Source: Siderastrea radians
Taxonomy: Eukaryota > Cnidaria > Anthozoa > Scleractinia > Rhizangiidae
DNA length: 64,000 bases
Reading direction: 5' to 3'
Assembly: GCA_964017195.1 (NCBI GenBank)
Contig: OZ024893.1
Coordinates: 53,471,415-53,535,414 of the forward strand
Part shown: positions 10,954 through 23,500 of the stretch, in pieces
Position numbering within the stretch: the first letter of the stretch is position 1
How the letters are laid out: every line of letters starts with the position of its first letter
Notes under the pieces: model-generated
Told to the model about the DNA's origin: nothing
What the model saw: only the letters and a program-made list of their open reading frames with translations
Databases searched by the model: none
Made by a program: the position numbers and the translations under genes

Positions 10954-12507
10954 CTAGATGCTATAATAGTCGTTTTCTTCAGATGATGTTGGTTCACTTC
11001 TAATTGAGCTTGATGATGATGGTCTTGCTGGCGGAGTATGGAAACCGTAGCCCATGCCACTAGGTGGAAAGCTGTAGTTTGGTTGAACACTTTGAGAGGT
11101 ATATACCTGGTTTGGTGAATGATATCCTGGGCCAGCTCCTTGCACAAGCATTTGGGTCATCCCCATCATAGTTTGGGACATCATACCCAACATTTGGCGA
11201 AAGAATTCTCGGTCTTCTTCTCTTTCTTTAGAACGTGCCTCTGATGTAATTGAACTACTCTGTATGTAATCTTGCATCTGTCTTGCATTTGTTCATTGGA
11301 TTGTTCCACCACATCGCATAGGCGAGGTTTTTTCTTCGGTTTACCAGCCTGACCACTCTTTTTCTTTGGTGGTTTTGATGTCTGAGTAGTATTTGCCTCT
11401 GCTGCGCTTGATTCTTTGCTTGTTTCTGTTGCACCTGACTCTGCTTCATTCAATGCATTTGGTTCTGTTTCATCACATTCTCCTACAGCTGAGCTTTCCA
11501 TTAAATGTTCCTCAGGTGGGTCTTCAACTGGGTGAGTACCTGGATAACAAACACACAGTGACCACAGTATGATAAGAACACTTATATCAAAAATAAAACA
11601 AATTGTATGTTTTGTTATCCCACATTAATAAACTTATATTACGTTTGGTTTACCTTGTCTAAGAAAATAATAAAATAACCAATAAAAACAATCATTTTGC
11701 CAAAATCATGCATCAACAAAAGTATTGCCCCAGGTTGTGAGTTTCAATTTGACTGGTGCAGAACTGGTCCTAACGTCAGGTTCCAGAGATGCACAGAAAA
11801 TGCTTGAGGGATCATTTCAATTCAGATGAGGCTAAAACGCATGTATCTATTCAACGAACTGTTTTATCAATATCACTGACATCTCATCCAAATAAACTAC
11901 AACACAGAAGATAATAATGACAGCGATCTCTTTCCTCTTGAAGTCTGCATCAGGTACGCCCTTGAGTCTGCATAAACATTTAATCCCATTAAATCTTTCT
12001 AAACGCTAGTCTGTTATTAACAGGTACTCTCTCTATATAAAGATTTATATTTCCTTAAAGTTATGGCTCACAAAGGCTAGAGTTAAAGTTTGCAAATGCC
12101 TCACATGGCCACTTTTCCTTCCCCCTCTCGGACTTGAGAATCATACATGCATAATTATTTTTACAATGACATAACTCAACCTACCCAAAATGCGGTCAAG
12201 TTTATCCCAGTGCTGAAAAGCGACTTTCTCCACACTTGTAAGAGATTTGGAGTCATAGGGTCGCTCAGCTCCAGATACTTTCCATACGGTCTTTCAACCT
12301 GCTATAACCTGATTTTAATTTCTTCACCTTTGTCTCTATCTGCTTTGTGGAGCGTTGGACGTCATTGTTTTGTTCAAGGAGGTCGTTAAATGAGTTATAA
12401 AGCTCTCTGTTTGTTGTCATTGGGTCTGCTGACGTTTTCGCGTCGCTGTAGGCATCTATTAGAGCGCTAATTTCATCCTTACTCCACTTTGCTCCGTCAG
12501 CCGCCAT
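10954..12507 (-). pseudogene. Harbinger-associated Myb/SANT-like protein, two exons, frameshifted
   Basis: This is the DNA-binding partner that Harbinger elements encode beside the transposase. Exon 1 (12,507-12,185) starts MAADGAKWSKDEISALIDAY, a Myb/SANT-like trihelix with the first Trp visible, and ends with a donor GTAGGT. Exon 2 (11,539-10,954) follows an acceptor ATCCAG and joins in phase (G + GT). It contains a Lys-rich nuclear-localisation-like stretch (KPPKKKSGQAGKPKKKPR), an EREEDREFF acidic helix, a Met/Gln-rich segment and a Ser-rich tail. Two lesions are visible. Exon 1 shifts frame after RLKDRME near 12,280, and exon 2 contains an 11-bp direct duplication (ATGCAAGACAG then ATGCAAGATTA) near 11,275 that breaks the frame. 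As written it is non-functional. Confidence 0.78.
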
Positions 12508-12783
12508 TTTGAACCTCAACCAACCTTGAGCGTAGTAAGGAATTGTGGGTACGCAAAGCAGTGGTTTGTGGGTAAAGTGCCAGGGAACTAACGAAAAACG
12601 TGTGCACACAAGGAATCAGTGCCCACTACAGTGCCCGAGTACAAGGTCGAGACCTTGTGCTCGGGCACGGGCACCGTGCCAGAATTCTGGCGTGGGTACT
12701 TGAAAAAAAGCTGTGTTTACATTAGTGCCCAGCAAGAATCGTACTCTGGCACCGTGCTCGGGCACCCAAGTGTGAACACAGCC

Positions 12784-15032
12784 AAAGACAAGAGATTCGA
12801 AATTAAAAGAAAGTTGCCAATTTATAATTTTATCGTCTTTGGTGACAATTTCTGAATACAAAGCCCAGCCGTCTGCACTGCAAAGAGTTCATTCGTCAAT
12901 ATTTTTGTTTTCATGTATGTATTTCTCCCACTTCTCGAATGCAACAACATGCAAGCTGTTTTGCTAAAAGGACAGATACACATTGCTTCCCGCTAAACGT
13001 TCTAGAAAGTTTTACCACTACTCAATTACCAAACACACCTGTGGACAAGATTAACGATTATCAAAAGACAGGAAATTAAGCCGTTTTGCATCAGGGCATT
13101 ATTATTTCTTGGGACACTTGATGACTATTAAAAGCCTTTTTTTCATTACCGACTCAAGCACAACCGTAAACACAGGAGTCCACACAAACTCTGAGATACG
13201 TGAGTGGTTATTCTTAGTGATTGCATGGACTCGTGAAACACAAGCGTCATAGATAACTAAAAATCTTTATATTTATGTTTCAGAAATTTATTAATTGACA
13301 ACAGCTGAACAGCCATATATTTTTATCATTTTCTTCTAAAATATAAGAAAAGGGTGCATTTTGAGAAATTTAGCGAGATATCATTTACAGCTTAATACTT
13401 ATTAGTTTGGTCACAACCCACCGCTGTTTTCAAATCCTGACTGAAGTCAATCTTTTGTGTCGATAATAAGCGAGTTATTGTTCTGGTTTGGGGTAATTCA
13501 CAAAATAGTTGAGGCTCATCGATTCCAACCCGGTTTGAAAGCAATATCATCTTTTCTATATTAACATATATGGGGCACATACATCTGCCAGCAGTTTGAG
13601 ATTGACAGTTAAACCCCATTCCACGTAAAAGACCAAAAACATCATAAAAGAACAATCTACTGAGTGACTGAGGACAAATGTCTCTAGATATAATTACTGT
13701 TCTGTTCTACTTTGGATAGAGATGTCACAAAAAAAACCTTTGGTTAAAAAATGATTTGTCACAATGCGGTGTTAATTTCTTTCAGGGAAGTTTTTCAAAG
13801 CTCACGACACCCACTGAAAAAACAAATAAAGTTCAAATCTAAGAACGACACAGGCCCACACTTTCGTTGCTTGCAGGAGGTAGGCAAAACGTTAGCTAGA
13901 GGAAGACAGATTTAGAATTATTGCAGAAAAACAAACGAGTCGGCATTTTTAATCTTAGTTTCATGCGAAAAAGTTGAAAGACTCCCTTGCAATTTCAATT
14001 AGAACAGGGCTTTTTAATGACGAAAACATTTAAACTTTCATTACGAGAACGCAGTTATTTAAACTGATATGATAGAAACACTGTTTAAACCAAAACAGCT
14101 CAAAACTCCCTAATGAGCCAAATGAGGCCGCAAAGCTATGAAACTTTACGTGAAAACTTTTGAGCTGGACAGGAATCAGGTGAGCCTTTAGGGTGCGTTT
14201 TTTGGGGGAGAATCCGAAAACGGATTTGTTATCCTTCATCATATGGATTCTTCGCCACCAAAAAAAAATCCGAAAAAGGATTATTTTGTCATGACAAGAC
14301 AGGCTGGAATACATATAGAATGGAATACAAATAATTATAAACAAGCACGCTATCTGCAATACTTTAACTGAACTCGTTATTTAGGTTCACAATCATCAAA
14401 ATCATCCCTGAATTATAGAAATGGTACACAAATGAAGTTATCCTGATGTGGTAATGCTTCTGTCTGTACTTCTGGTGAGAACTTTACTGAAACATTCGTA
14501 ACGGAATACTGGCGTTATCACTTGAATTTCCTTTTCCACAAACGAATGCTTTGTCATGCTAGACCGAGAGAAAATATGGTTATATGTTGAAAAGGTGGTC
14601 TAGCATCAAGAAAATCGAAGTTTATCTTCTATGCGAAATTTTGATTTCAAAATACACACTTCAAGGCCAAGAAAACTGTTGCGCGGAGCCTCCTAAAAAG
14701 AGCGAATGCACGTGACGCCATCACCACCATTAGCTCCTTTTGTTATGGTACACCAACACGGCTGCCACACCATCGTCCTTTGAATCTCAAGGGAATGTTT
14801 GCATACACTTCATAATTTGTGCCAACTCAGAACAGGCACTAATTGACTGATAGCACAGAGGCAAAAATTTACATCTCTTAATCATTTTGGACTAACTTGG
14901 TATGCAGAACCAACATAGTTCGCTTGACAGCTGCCGTTCTCCGGGCTGAGTTTTTGTTTTCTACTTCAGAGTGAATTGAATAATCGATTCAGACTTGGCA
15001 TACATTTTTGATCAGAAAAATATACACTAATG
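12784..15032 (+). repeat. Segmental duplication block, copy 2, right part
   Basis: From about 13,075 this matches 22,150-24,672 in copy 3, for example GGGCATTATTATTTCTTGGG at 13,096 and 22,192, and the CACGTGACG...CATTAGCTCC text at 14,709 and 24,612. About 290 bp after the Harbinger element (12,784-13,074) has no counterpart in copy 3. No conserved coding frame. Confidence 0.65.
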
Positions 15033-15431
15033 GGCTGTTTACATGGAGGGAGGAAGATCCTAGGGCTAGGAAGATCCTAGAAGGCGGACTCAGGCCTCAG
15101 CGCCATATGTTTTCTGTAATACTATTCAGTTTACATGCAAAATGTTGTACTTGGCCCTAACGCTAGGATCTTCCTAGCTGAGAGATAAGAAGATTCTAGC
15201 ACTAGGAAGATCCTAGCACCATGTAAATTACTTTCGCTCGGAAGATCCTACTACTAGGGACAGAAAAACAAATATGGCGGCGGCTGGGTGTTCAGCTGCT
15301 AGAGGCCGACAGTTTTATTTGATTTCCAGCAACCAGCCCGACCGAAATTTCTGCATGTAAAACAAAGGAAGACTTGTTTCGCCTTCTAGGATCTTCAGTG
15401 CTAGAATCTTCCGCCCTCCATGTAAGCAGCC
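15033..15431. mobile_element. MITE, about 399 bp, with repeated CTAGGATCTTCC palindromes
   Basis: The ends GGCTGTTTACATGGAGGG and (inverted) GGCTGCTTACATGGAGGG form the terminal repeats. ACTAATG precedes the left end and ACTAAGTG follows the right end, a probable imperfect target duplication. Inside, the word CTAGGATCTTCC and its reverse complement recur at least six times near both ends. Confidence 0.7.
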
Positions 15432-16079
15432 ACTAAGTGCCTAATCGCGCAAGAGGACAAAACTCATTGCTGGTGTCAAAAAAATAAAATCTGTCATCAT
15501 GTCGAAAGACCAGTTGCGATTGCGTTTTTTGTCCAAAAGAAATTTTTTTCCACAGGCAGACAAAATTGAAAGAGGCCGTCGGGTACCTCCAAGGCAGGCC
15601 AAACTGATGCAAATCTCGAGAAACAATAGGCGAGGGTTTTTTTTATTTTTTATTTTTATTTGGATTTGGAAGTGATCTGACAGTTGATTGGTAACAGATT
15701 AACCATGAGGTAAAATCTCCTCGAAACGTGACCATTCTGCAATCGTGAATCGTATCTCAACTACAGTAGTATCCTCCTTGATGTGCACAACAAGGCTATT
15801 TTAATCCCGTATTGCCAGCTCGGACTCTCTGAAGGCCGAAATTGTTGCAATCGGAACTGCATCATGACAGATGTCGACCGTCTACTTTCCCCCAGCCGAA
15901 CGAAAGAGAACACGTACATTATGAGAAATGGACCTGAGCAGGATTCGAAGAAGAACTCCTAGTTTTAGCTGTGGGCTGATAAACACGATCAATTGGAGAG
16001 TCAAGAAAACATGAAAACGTGGACCAAATTTGTTAGCTTATTTTTCCCCTAGTGCGATTACGATTTTAAGACAAATGTT
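15432..16079. other. No gene seen; upstream of GPCR locus 1
   Basis: No ORF of note. An A/T run occurs near 15,638-15,660. The conserved 5'UTR splice acceptor present before the intact GPCRs is not recognisable here, so the 5' end of locus 1 seems lost or replaced. Confidence 0.4.
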
Positions 16080-17199
16080 TTGTCTGTGGGCAATTTCAAG
16101 CAAAATTTGTCTGGACCAATCTCAAACAAATCCAATTTGTCCACTAGTGCGAGTATCTATCTTGCAATGAACGTCATAAGTATCGTTGGAAATGTTCTGG
16201 TTTGTTTAGCAGTGTACAAAAACCCTCAAGTACGATCAACCACCAATCTGTACATCATTGCTTTGGCAGCCAGCGATCTGTTGTGTGCGACAGTAGAAAT
16301 GCCGGAAGCTTCAGCCGTATTAATCATTAGAAGATGGAATTTCGGCGATGCCGTGTGTCAGCTTCAGGGTTTTCTTGATGTGTTCGTTACGAATTCAACT
16401 CCAGCAACTATGGGTCTATTGGTGTTCAACCGGTACATGCGAATTGTCAAGAGGAACCACTACAACAAGATCTTTTCACCACGCAAATCTAAAGTTTGGC
16501 TTAGTTTCATTGGCTTTCTCTCGCTTTGTATCTGCTGATTGGTCGAGTGACAAATTGGAGCACGTTTGAATTCATTCCTGGTTACGCAGTTTGCAGCGTT
16601 GCCTTCACCACATCAGAAAACAGAATCATTCATTACTGTGTCATGTCTGGTTTGTTTTTTGTTTTACCGTTGTCCATCGGTCTCTTCGTTATTACAAGAT
16701 TTTCTTAAAAATTCCTCAGCATGAGTTTAACGTGGCTCCATCTTTACGGAGCTCGAGAAACCATTAGCGGGCAGAATTTCCGTGCAAGAGATAAACATTA
16801 GCGGCACCTTGGCCTAGGTCGCAGGTGGATTTCTGCTTTGCTGGATACTAATGTGGGCATTCTTATTATGGAAGCGCTTTTCACCAGACACGGCTCCACG
16901 AATTGTACAATTGACAATCGTGTTTCTTTTTTTCCTGAGCAGCACAATAAATCCATTCATATACGCCGCCACTAAATCGTGTTTTCCGCGAAGAATTCTG
17001 CTAACTGTTGTGTTGGCGGAAAGAAAGAAGTGTAACATCTGTAGCCGAATTTGGTGCCAATCGAAAAAGAGATCGTGGTGAGAAAACATCTGAAACAGCC
17101 ACTCCTTTCCCAGAGTCTACCTCAGTCTCCCCTCCAAGGCACGGGAAGGACAAAGAACAGAGAAATCCTGAAAACGAGGTCGCTGAAACAGACCTTTAG
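16080..17199 (+). pseudogene. GPCR locus 1: broken melatonin-receptor-like class A GPCR
   Basis: The sequence is clearly a sister of the receptors at 26,750, 37,448 and 48,125, but it is disabled. TM1-TM4 are readable from about 16,168 (NVISIVGNVLVCLAVY, LAASDLLCATVEMP, FNRYMRIVKRN) until a 1-bp deletion near 16,510 makes a stop at 16,536-16,538. Reading continues in another frame with TM5 (VTNWSTFEFIPGYAVCSVAF) until a second deletion near 16,690. A TAG replaces a Tyr codon (AYVAG to A-stop-VAG) near 16,815, and TM6/TM7 (MWAFLLWKRFSP, STINPFIYAA) resume later. The N-terminus does not resemble the other copies: the usual leader is replaced by unrelated sequence and the readable frame has no ATG before Met in TM1. 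It ends with the family C-terminus ETDL at 17,199. Confidence 0.88.
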
Positions 17200-17960
17200 G
17201 ATTCTCATCAGCCAAATGTATCGCATATTAACAACTTTTAGCTGCATTTTGTATAATACACCGAGCCGCTCTCTTACAAATTGTGACAACAAATTGTCGC
17301 TAATGTTATTAGCAAAAACAACTTGTCATAGTTATTACAGGTCACTCATTCGTTCTTAAAAGCAACTCCAGATATTCGACAATCTTTAGCAATTTGAAAG
17401 TAGTATATAGAGAAATTGCAAGAACAAACCTGGCCTAAGTTGCCACTGAACTGTGAAGAAACTCTTGGCAAATTAAGGTCACTCATTAGGTTCACGTGCC
17501 ATACACTGGCATACATGCCACTAAGCCATTCACGTGCATTAACCATGTAAGTACTCACTTCTAAAGAGTAAGAGCAGCTGTTTAGAATGAATAACATGAA
17601 AGCCAGACTAAATTTCAAACTCTGCGATCTATGCAAGGTTTGTTAAGAATTTCTCAATGACATTTCCAGCCTTGGTTCGTACACAGTTGTTGTAGCGAGT
17701 AATAGCTTTACCGAATTGTCAGGTGCACTTGCCTCGCCGCGTTACAGCGCACGTGTTATGCTCAGTTAGTGAGCAATTAGATGCAAGCTAAGGACATTGT
17801 TGCGTTTCTTGCTGTAGTCCTTTCTTACTCTAGTCACTACAGTAGAGTTACTCTACTCACAGGGTTTTAAGGAAAGACAAGGAAAGACCCTAGACGAAAC
17901 TAGAATAGTCACTCAATTTTTATGGTTCCATACTTAACGTAAAACTGTACACTACCAAAA
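17200..17960 (+). other. GPCR locus 1 3' flank, conserved with locus 2
   Basis: The stretch after the stop matches the 3' flank of locus 2 (27,851-29,270) with indels. Shared text includes the CTCCAGATATTC word and the AAGAATTTCTC..TGCACTTGCCTCG segment. This shows that the duplicated unit included the downstream DNA as well as the coding exon. No ORF is shared between copies. Confidence 0.6.
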
Positions 17961-18893
17961 CAGCTTTTCGTCTTTCCCCCTCCCCCGACCCCTTTTCAAT
18001 GTTATGCAAATCTCGCAAGAGGGGAGGAGTAATTCGTACTTTCGATTTTAGGGTAATCAGAATCTGTCTCAACAGTTCTGTCCGGGATTGTAGTTTAGAA
18101 TTAAGGACGAACCGTATTTGCTCATTTGTTATTTCAGCATATTTAACTATTTCTATTTATCGTCATTTAACGGTATTCTATGAACTTTTTTCTGTCTCCT
18201 TTTCGCTTGTATGCAATCAGAGTATCATGCCAGAAAAACAAATCTTACGTTTAGTCAACATACTTTTTCTGACTGTACGAGGACGACCAGATTTTAAAAA
18301 GTAGGAACGACTCGAAAGTGAGCAGCGTTTTACACATGTTTCTTTTTAATGTAATTTCCAAAAGGTACAAAAACTCAATATTTATATCAAAAGCTTTTGG
18401 GTCCTCAATGTAACCTTCTACACGTATGTACGAGTCCTTCACAAGGGCTCAGGTTTTTATGAAAAGGCTTTTTTTAAAATTTGTTGTATAGAGGCCAGTG
18501 GGCGCTTTATTTAGCCGCAGTAATAGCTATAGTTAAAAGCATTTTTTAGTTGTTATTTGAGCTCGTTAAGGACTTACCCTAGCTTGCTTGGCCGTTTTAA
18601 CTTTGCATCTTTGGATTTATTTCACTCAGTCTTATTACACAGCCAGCATGAGGGTTCTAAACAAAAGATTTTCATTTCATTTATTCTAGTCTGTTAACCG
18701 GTACACGTGAAACTGTGCACGCGACCCGTGCAGTGTACATTGTACATTGGAAGCCTACGTTAGAAATTTAGGTAGCTAAAAGTTGGACTCGCGGATTGAA
18801 GAGTTACCAGTTTTTTGTTGAGACTGTTCCCGTGAGCAAGATTCCTTGTAAGGGAAACTGTTAAAATACCGCGGAAAACGTGAATGTAGTATA

Positions 18894-19325
18894 CCGTAAA
18901 CTGCCGCTTATAAGCCCTGGGTGGGCTTGTAAACGGAGGGGCTTATATCCGGGGGGACTTATAAGCGGAATCAAAAAAACGTTTCGAAATGAGCCACAGC
19001 ACTGTTGATCGAAATACGTTTTCAATTTACTAGTTTTTAATTAGGCTTTAAAACGTCACAATAAATATAATTCATTTCAATTTTAAGAACGGAATTAAGA
19101 CTGTAACGACACGAACGTAACCGGAACGGAACAAAACGGAAGCTCAGAGATCATCTTCGCATGTGTTCTGTGAGAGTGCTTAATATTACGGAAACAAGGA
19201 AAACTAGAGGGGGGCTTATATCCGGGGGGGGCTTATAACGGGACGTATTTTTTTTTGTTTACAGTTAGATGGGCCTATAACCGGGGAGGCTTATAAGCGG
19301 GAGGGCTTATAAGCGGCAGTTTACG
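18894..19325. mobile_element. MITE, 432 bp, GC-rich ends
   Basis: The ends CCGTAAACTGCCGCTTATAA and (inverted) CGTAAACTGCCGCTTATAAG are terminal inverted repeats, with extra GGCTTATA repeats inside. Block copy 1 near 3,208 lacks it and reads directly through GTAGGATATTTTAAG, confirming insertion after duplication. It is flanked by TA-containing sequence. Confidence 0.8.
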
Positions 19326-19629
19326 TTATTTTAAGTCGTATTTCTGTTTTCAGAACGTCCTATTGCAACACTGTACAGTTTCCGAACAAAATAAATCGCT
19401 TAGTCGTTGTAATATTAGACGTATATAAGCAAGCCTCTTGCTATTGTGTAAAGTTAATTATTTCAGTGGTCAGAGTAAACCCATGCTAGTGTAAACCTTG
19501 GTTCTTTTCTGTTTGCTAAAAACCTAATGCATGCAGTTGGGCGTGCAGTTAACTGCCTTGATTGGCATGTTGCCCAACTTCTCACCACGAAACAAGCTAA
19601 AACTATACCAAGGATGGTGTTTAGGTTGC

Positions 19630-20010
19630 TTGAACCCTGGCCAAAAGGAGTCGCAAGTTATCACAAGTTGAGAACTTGTGGTAACTTGCGACTCCGTTTG
19701 GCCACGGCTTGCGTGGACCTACGATGGCTTGTGATAACTTCCGTCCACTTTGATCGAGCTCTGAAATTTGCACGCAGGCGAACGCAATGAAGTTTTTAAT
19801 CGTTTGGTCACCCAACGCAAGTCGACGCAAGTTGGCTTCAGTATTCTTTTCCTTTGTACGGACGCACGTGCAAGGCTGCACTGAAATGGAAAATTGTCTT
19901 GAACTTGCGAGTCCGTTTGGCCACCCATCATAAGTCTACGTACTCAAGTTGACATTTTTAAATTTGCGTTGACTTGGGACTCCGTTTGGCCAGGGCTTTA
20001 GTTAAAAATC
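19630..20010. repeat. Degenerate tandem repeat with CCGTTTGGCCA core (copy 3)
   Basis: Four cores of the form CTTG(C/G)GA(C/G)TCCGTTTGGCCA occur at about 19,685, 19,797, 19,903 and 19,973, giving a loose period of about 70-110 bp. The equivalent in copy 1 lies at 3,540-3,790. Confidence 0.5.
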
Positions 20011-20409
20011 TTTTCAAGTTGCCCAATTAAAAATGAAATGCCAAGTCAAGTGCGCTTGACTCCACGGGATTTGAGTTTAAATTACGATTTCTTTTTCAAG
20101 GTAAATTAAGGTTTTTGTATTTTTAATCATCACTAGAGAACCAGTTATTTAAGAAGCAATAGTCTGCGTAGCTGGCGGGGTTATTTGCACGAAGGTGATG
20201 TTTGCGCGGGGGAGCGACGAGAGCGAGCGTCAAAGCCGCAAAGGGAATCACGGGTATTTCAAAATGTGTTAAACTGTTACTGTACAACCGCTATAACCAA
20301 TTACCAGAAAACAAATGCCAGTTTGAGAGTTTTAACGGTTTTTAGCTGTTTACATCGCATGTCGAAAGATGGTCGCTATTCTCTGCTGTGTACGTAACAC
20401 TGAAAATAC

Positions 20410-20513
20410 TGCCTTGTCCACAGGCGCCGGTTTCATCGGCTGCAGTGCACCCATCCCACAATCCCACGCCCACCACCGTATACAATAAGGAGGGGCGGCC
20501 TGGGGACGAGGCA
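20410..20513. mobile_element. Short MITE, block copy 3
   Basis: Same element as at 4,093-4,195 and 7,513-7,613. Confidence 0.55.
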
Positions 20514-23500
20514 GCTGAAAATGGATACAATGACGCATCGAAAAAACTGGGTTTTTTTTGTAATGGAAACTTGGCATCGAAGATTCCATGCTTTATGAGA
20601 TTATAAATTTAGTGTTCAGAATTTCCATGATATGAGTCTAAAACATTTTAAACATTACTATACAACGGAAACGTTCTATGAAAACTGATGGGTTTGAGCT
20701 TGAATAAGTCATTAATAAACAAATACTCCTGTTTTACATACATGTGCCAACCCAAACTAGCTACTTATCCTTCGTTTTAAGTTCGAATATTTTTAGTCCT
20801 TTAGAATATTGTAATTGTCCAAAGGAAGATAGCAACATCATATATTGCCGGCAAGTTTGGTTAATTTAACTGTATGTGGACTGCAACTTTCAAGCTGTTT
20901 ATTGCTGGTCCAGCGTGTAATTTTTTTCATTTTGAACACGAAACAAAAAGATGACATGGGAGGCATTTATTCTCCAATAACCTCTGCATGCTGAATGGTA
21001 TAACCAACACAATAAACCACAATTTATTTACGGCATGTTATCCTCCTAAAAAATAGACTTTCTTAGGTTTTCTCTTTTTGTTCTCTACTGATAGAGATTG
21101 CAGGCCACACAATGTTTTTATTATAGTTGATATTATAGTTAATTAGCTGTCAATTGTGTTTCAACACTCATCTTTATTCAACAGCGTAGAAAAACGCCTT
21201 TTATTCTACCAAATGTTGTAAACGGCCTGTAGTGTCGTTTGATCAGGAGCAGCCTCAGAGCTATTTTCATTAAGGTAAGTTAAGTAGAAAAATACTGTAG
21301 GTCCGGAATAAGCTTTTTATCATTTTTGTCCAGTTTGAACAGTGCCCTTAACTCTTGGCTTCTTGCAATATGTGCGGCGAAGGCTCTCCTTTAGGCCCTG
21401 TGGTAGCATACGTAATTTGGAGAGAAGTATGTTTTTCTTTCCGAATCGATTACCGATTTCTCACTTGTATATTTTGGTGGGAAACTAAAATCAAGTTTCC
21501 CAAAACGTGCAGTTATTGCAAATTGTTCAGTTGATCATTGCTTAGTTCAGTGAAACTTTTTTGACCACAAAAGAAAGAAACGTCAAAAAGGCTACATAAC
21601 TTTTTTCCGAACAAATTTATAATAACAGCCCCTTGGATGTTGTTAAAAAAAAAACAAAAATAAACAAAAAAACATTTAGAATTACTAAAAGAATATGAAA
21701 AATGTACATTGGATCAAAACGTCCGCTGAAGTTATAATATTCCTGGTAGCGCAAGGCTGTGAAAAATTGAAAGATTTGTTATGCACACGTTTTCGGTCAA
21801 TACTTCAAACGAAATGGAAGTCCGAGAAAAGGTGTGACGTGTTGTTCAGACAATATTCATTCTTTGGTCGAGTATATAGCGCAAACGTTTCTCAAAAAGC
21901 TTCAGTGTTTTAACTATGCCGGATTACGTTGGTATTGCTCTACAAAAATGTCAGAACTGTCTTACATTGTCGCCGCTTTTAATAACAACATTTCTGAATT
22001 TTGCTCGCTGTCCACTTCCTTGAACTGAGTTTCCAAGTTATACAGAAATGCAAACTTCCAAGATCAAACTGTTAAAGCTTTCCTCTTCGTAATCAGTAAT
22101 CAAAAAAGTAAAGAAGTAAAAAAGCACAATTTTCTAAACTGTCTCAAGTTTCTCAGTTAAGGAAATAAAGCCTTAGTTTTGCATCGGGGCATTATTATTT
22201 CTTGGGGCACTAGATGACTATTAAAAGCCTTTTTTTCACTACCGACTCAAGCACAACCGTAAACACAGCAGACGTCCACACAAACTCTGAGATACGCGAG
22301 CGGTTTTCAGTCTTAGTGACTGTATGGACTCTTTTGCTTTCCATCTTAATTGTGAAACACAAGCGTCATAAATAACTAGGAATCTTTTTAATTACGTTTC
22401 AGACATTGTTTTAACTGCAAGCAGCTAGACAGTCATATATTTTAATCATTTCTTCTTAAGTTAAAAAAAAAGATGTGTTTTGAGAAATTTAGCGAGATAT
22501 AATTTACAGCTGAATACTTAGTAGTTTGGGTTACAACCCACCGCTATTTTCGATTCCTGACTGAAGTTAATCTTTTGCCTGTGTCGATGATAAGCAAGTT
22601 GTTGTTCTGTTTTGGGGCAACTCACAAAATAGTTGAGGCTCATCGATTCCAACCCGGCTTGAAAGCAATTTCATCTTTTCTACATTAACGTATACGGGGC
22701 ACATACATCTGCCAGCAGTTTAAGATTGACAGTTTAACCCCCATTCCATGTAAACGAGCCAAAAACATCATTAAGAACAATATACTGAGTGACTGAGGAC
22801 AAATGTCTCCAGATAATTACTGTTCTGTTCTACTTTCGATAGAGACGTCACAAAAAAAACCTTCGGTTAAAAAATGGTTTATCACAATGTGATGTTAATT
22901 TCTTTCAGTGAAGATTGTCAAGGCTCACGTCACCCACTGATAAAACAAAAATAAAGTTCAAATCTAGGAACGACACAGGTCCACACTGTCTTTGCTTGCG
23001 GGAGTTAAGCAAAACGTTATTGAGCTAGAAGAAGACAGATTAGAATTATTATAGAAAAACAAACGGGTCGGCATTTTTAATCTTAGTTTCATGCAGAAAC
23101 TTCAAAAGACTCTCTTACAATTTCACTTAGAGCAGGGCTTTTTAATCGCGAAAACATTTAAACTTTTATTGCGAGAACGCAGTTATTAAATTATATGATA
23201 GAAACATTGCTTAAACCAAAACTCCCTAATGAGTCAAATTAGGCCGCCAAGTTATTAAAGTTTACGTGAAAGACATTTGAGCTGGACAGGAATCAGGTGA
23301 ACCTTTAGGGTGCATTTTTTTGGGAGAATCCGAAAGCGGATTTGATATCCCAGATCATAGTAATGGATTCTTCGCCGCCAAAAAATAAAATCCGAAAAAG
23401 GATTATTTTGTTATGACAAGACAGGCTGGAGGCACGCAATATTTGTATCAGAACGATATTTCTCTAGTACTGCCCTAGAATTCGACTAGAATGGAATACA

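Larger units (their letters stand above)
8829..12783. mobile_element. PIF/Harbinger DNA transposon, near full length, 3.95 kb
   Basis: The terminal inverted repeats read GGCTGCGTTCACGCTTGG at the left and GGCTGTGTTCACACTTGG at the inverted right end, followed by matching GTGCCCGAGCAC text. The element is flanked by AAA on both sides (or CAAAG if the terminal G is excluded). It carries the two genes typical of the superfamily: a DDE transposase on the plus strand (9,025-10,257) and a Myb/SANT-like protein on the minus strand (10,954-12,507). They are convergent, with a noncoding gap between. Additional inverted GTGCCCGAGCAC-like motifs lie inside both ends (8,843-8,870; 12,620-12,690) and may be subterminal protein-binding sites. 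The element splits block copy 2. Confidence 0.9.

Noticed and set aside
18304..18999. ORF at 17,999-18,304 and its relative at 200-526 as a conserved protein
   Set aside because: The two translations diverge with shifted frames and lie in noncoding duplicated spacer; the ORFs use the same DNA similarity without frame conservation.
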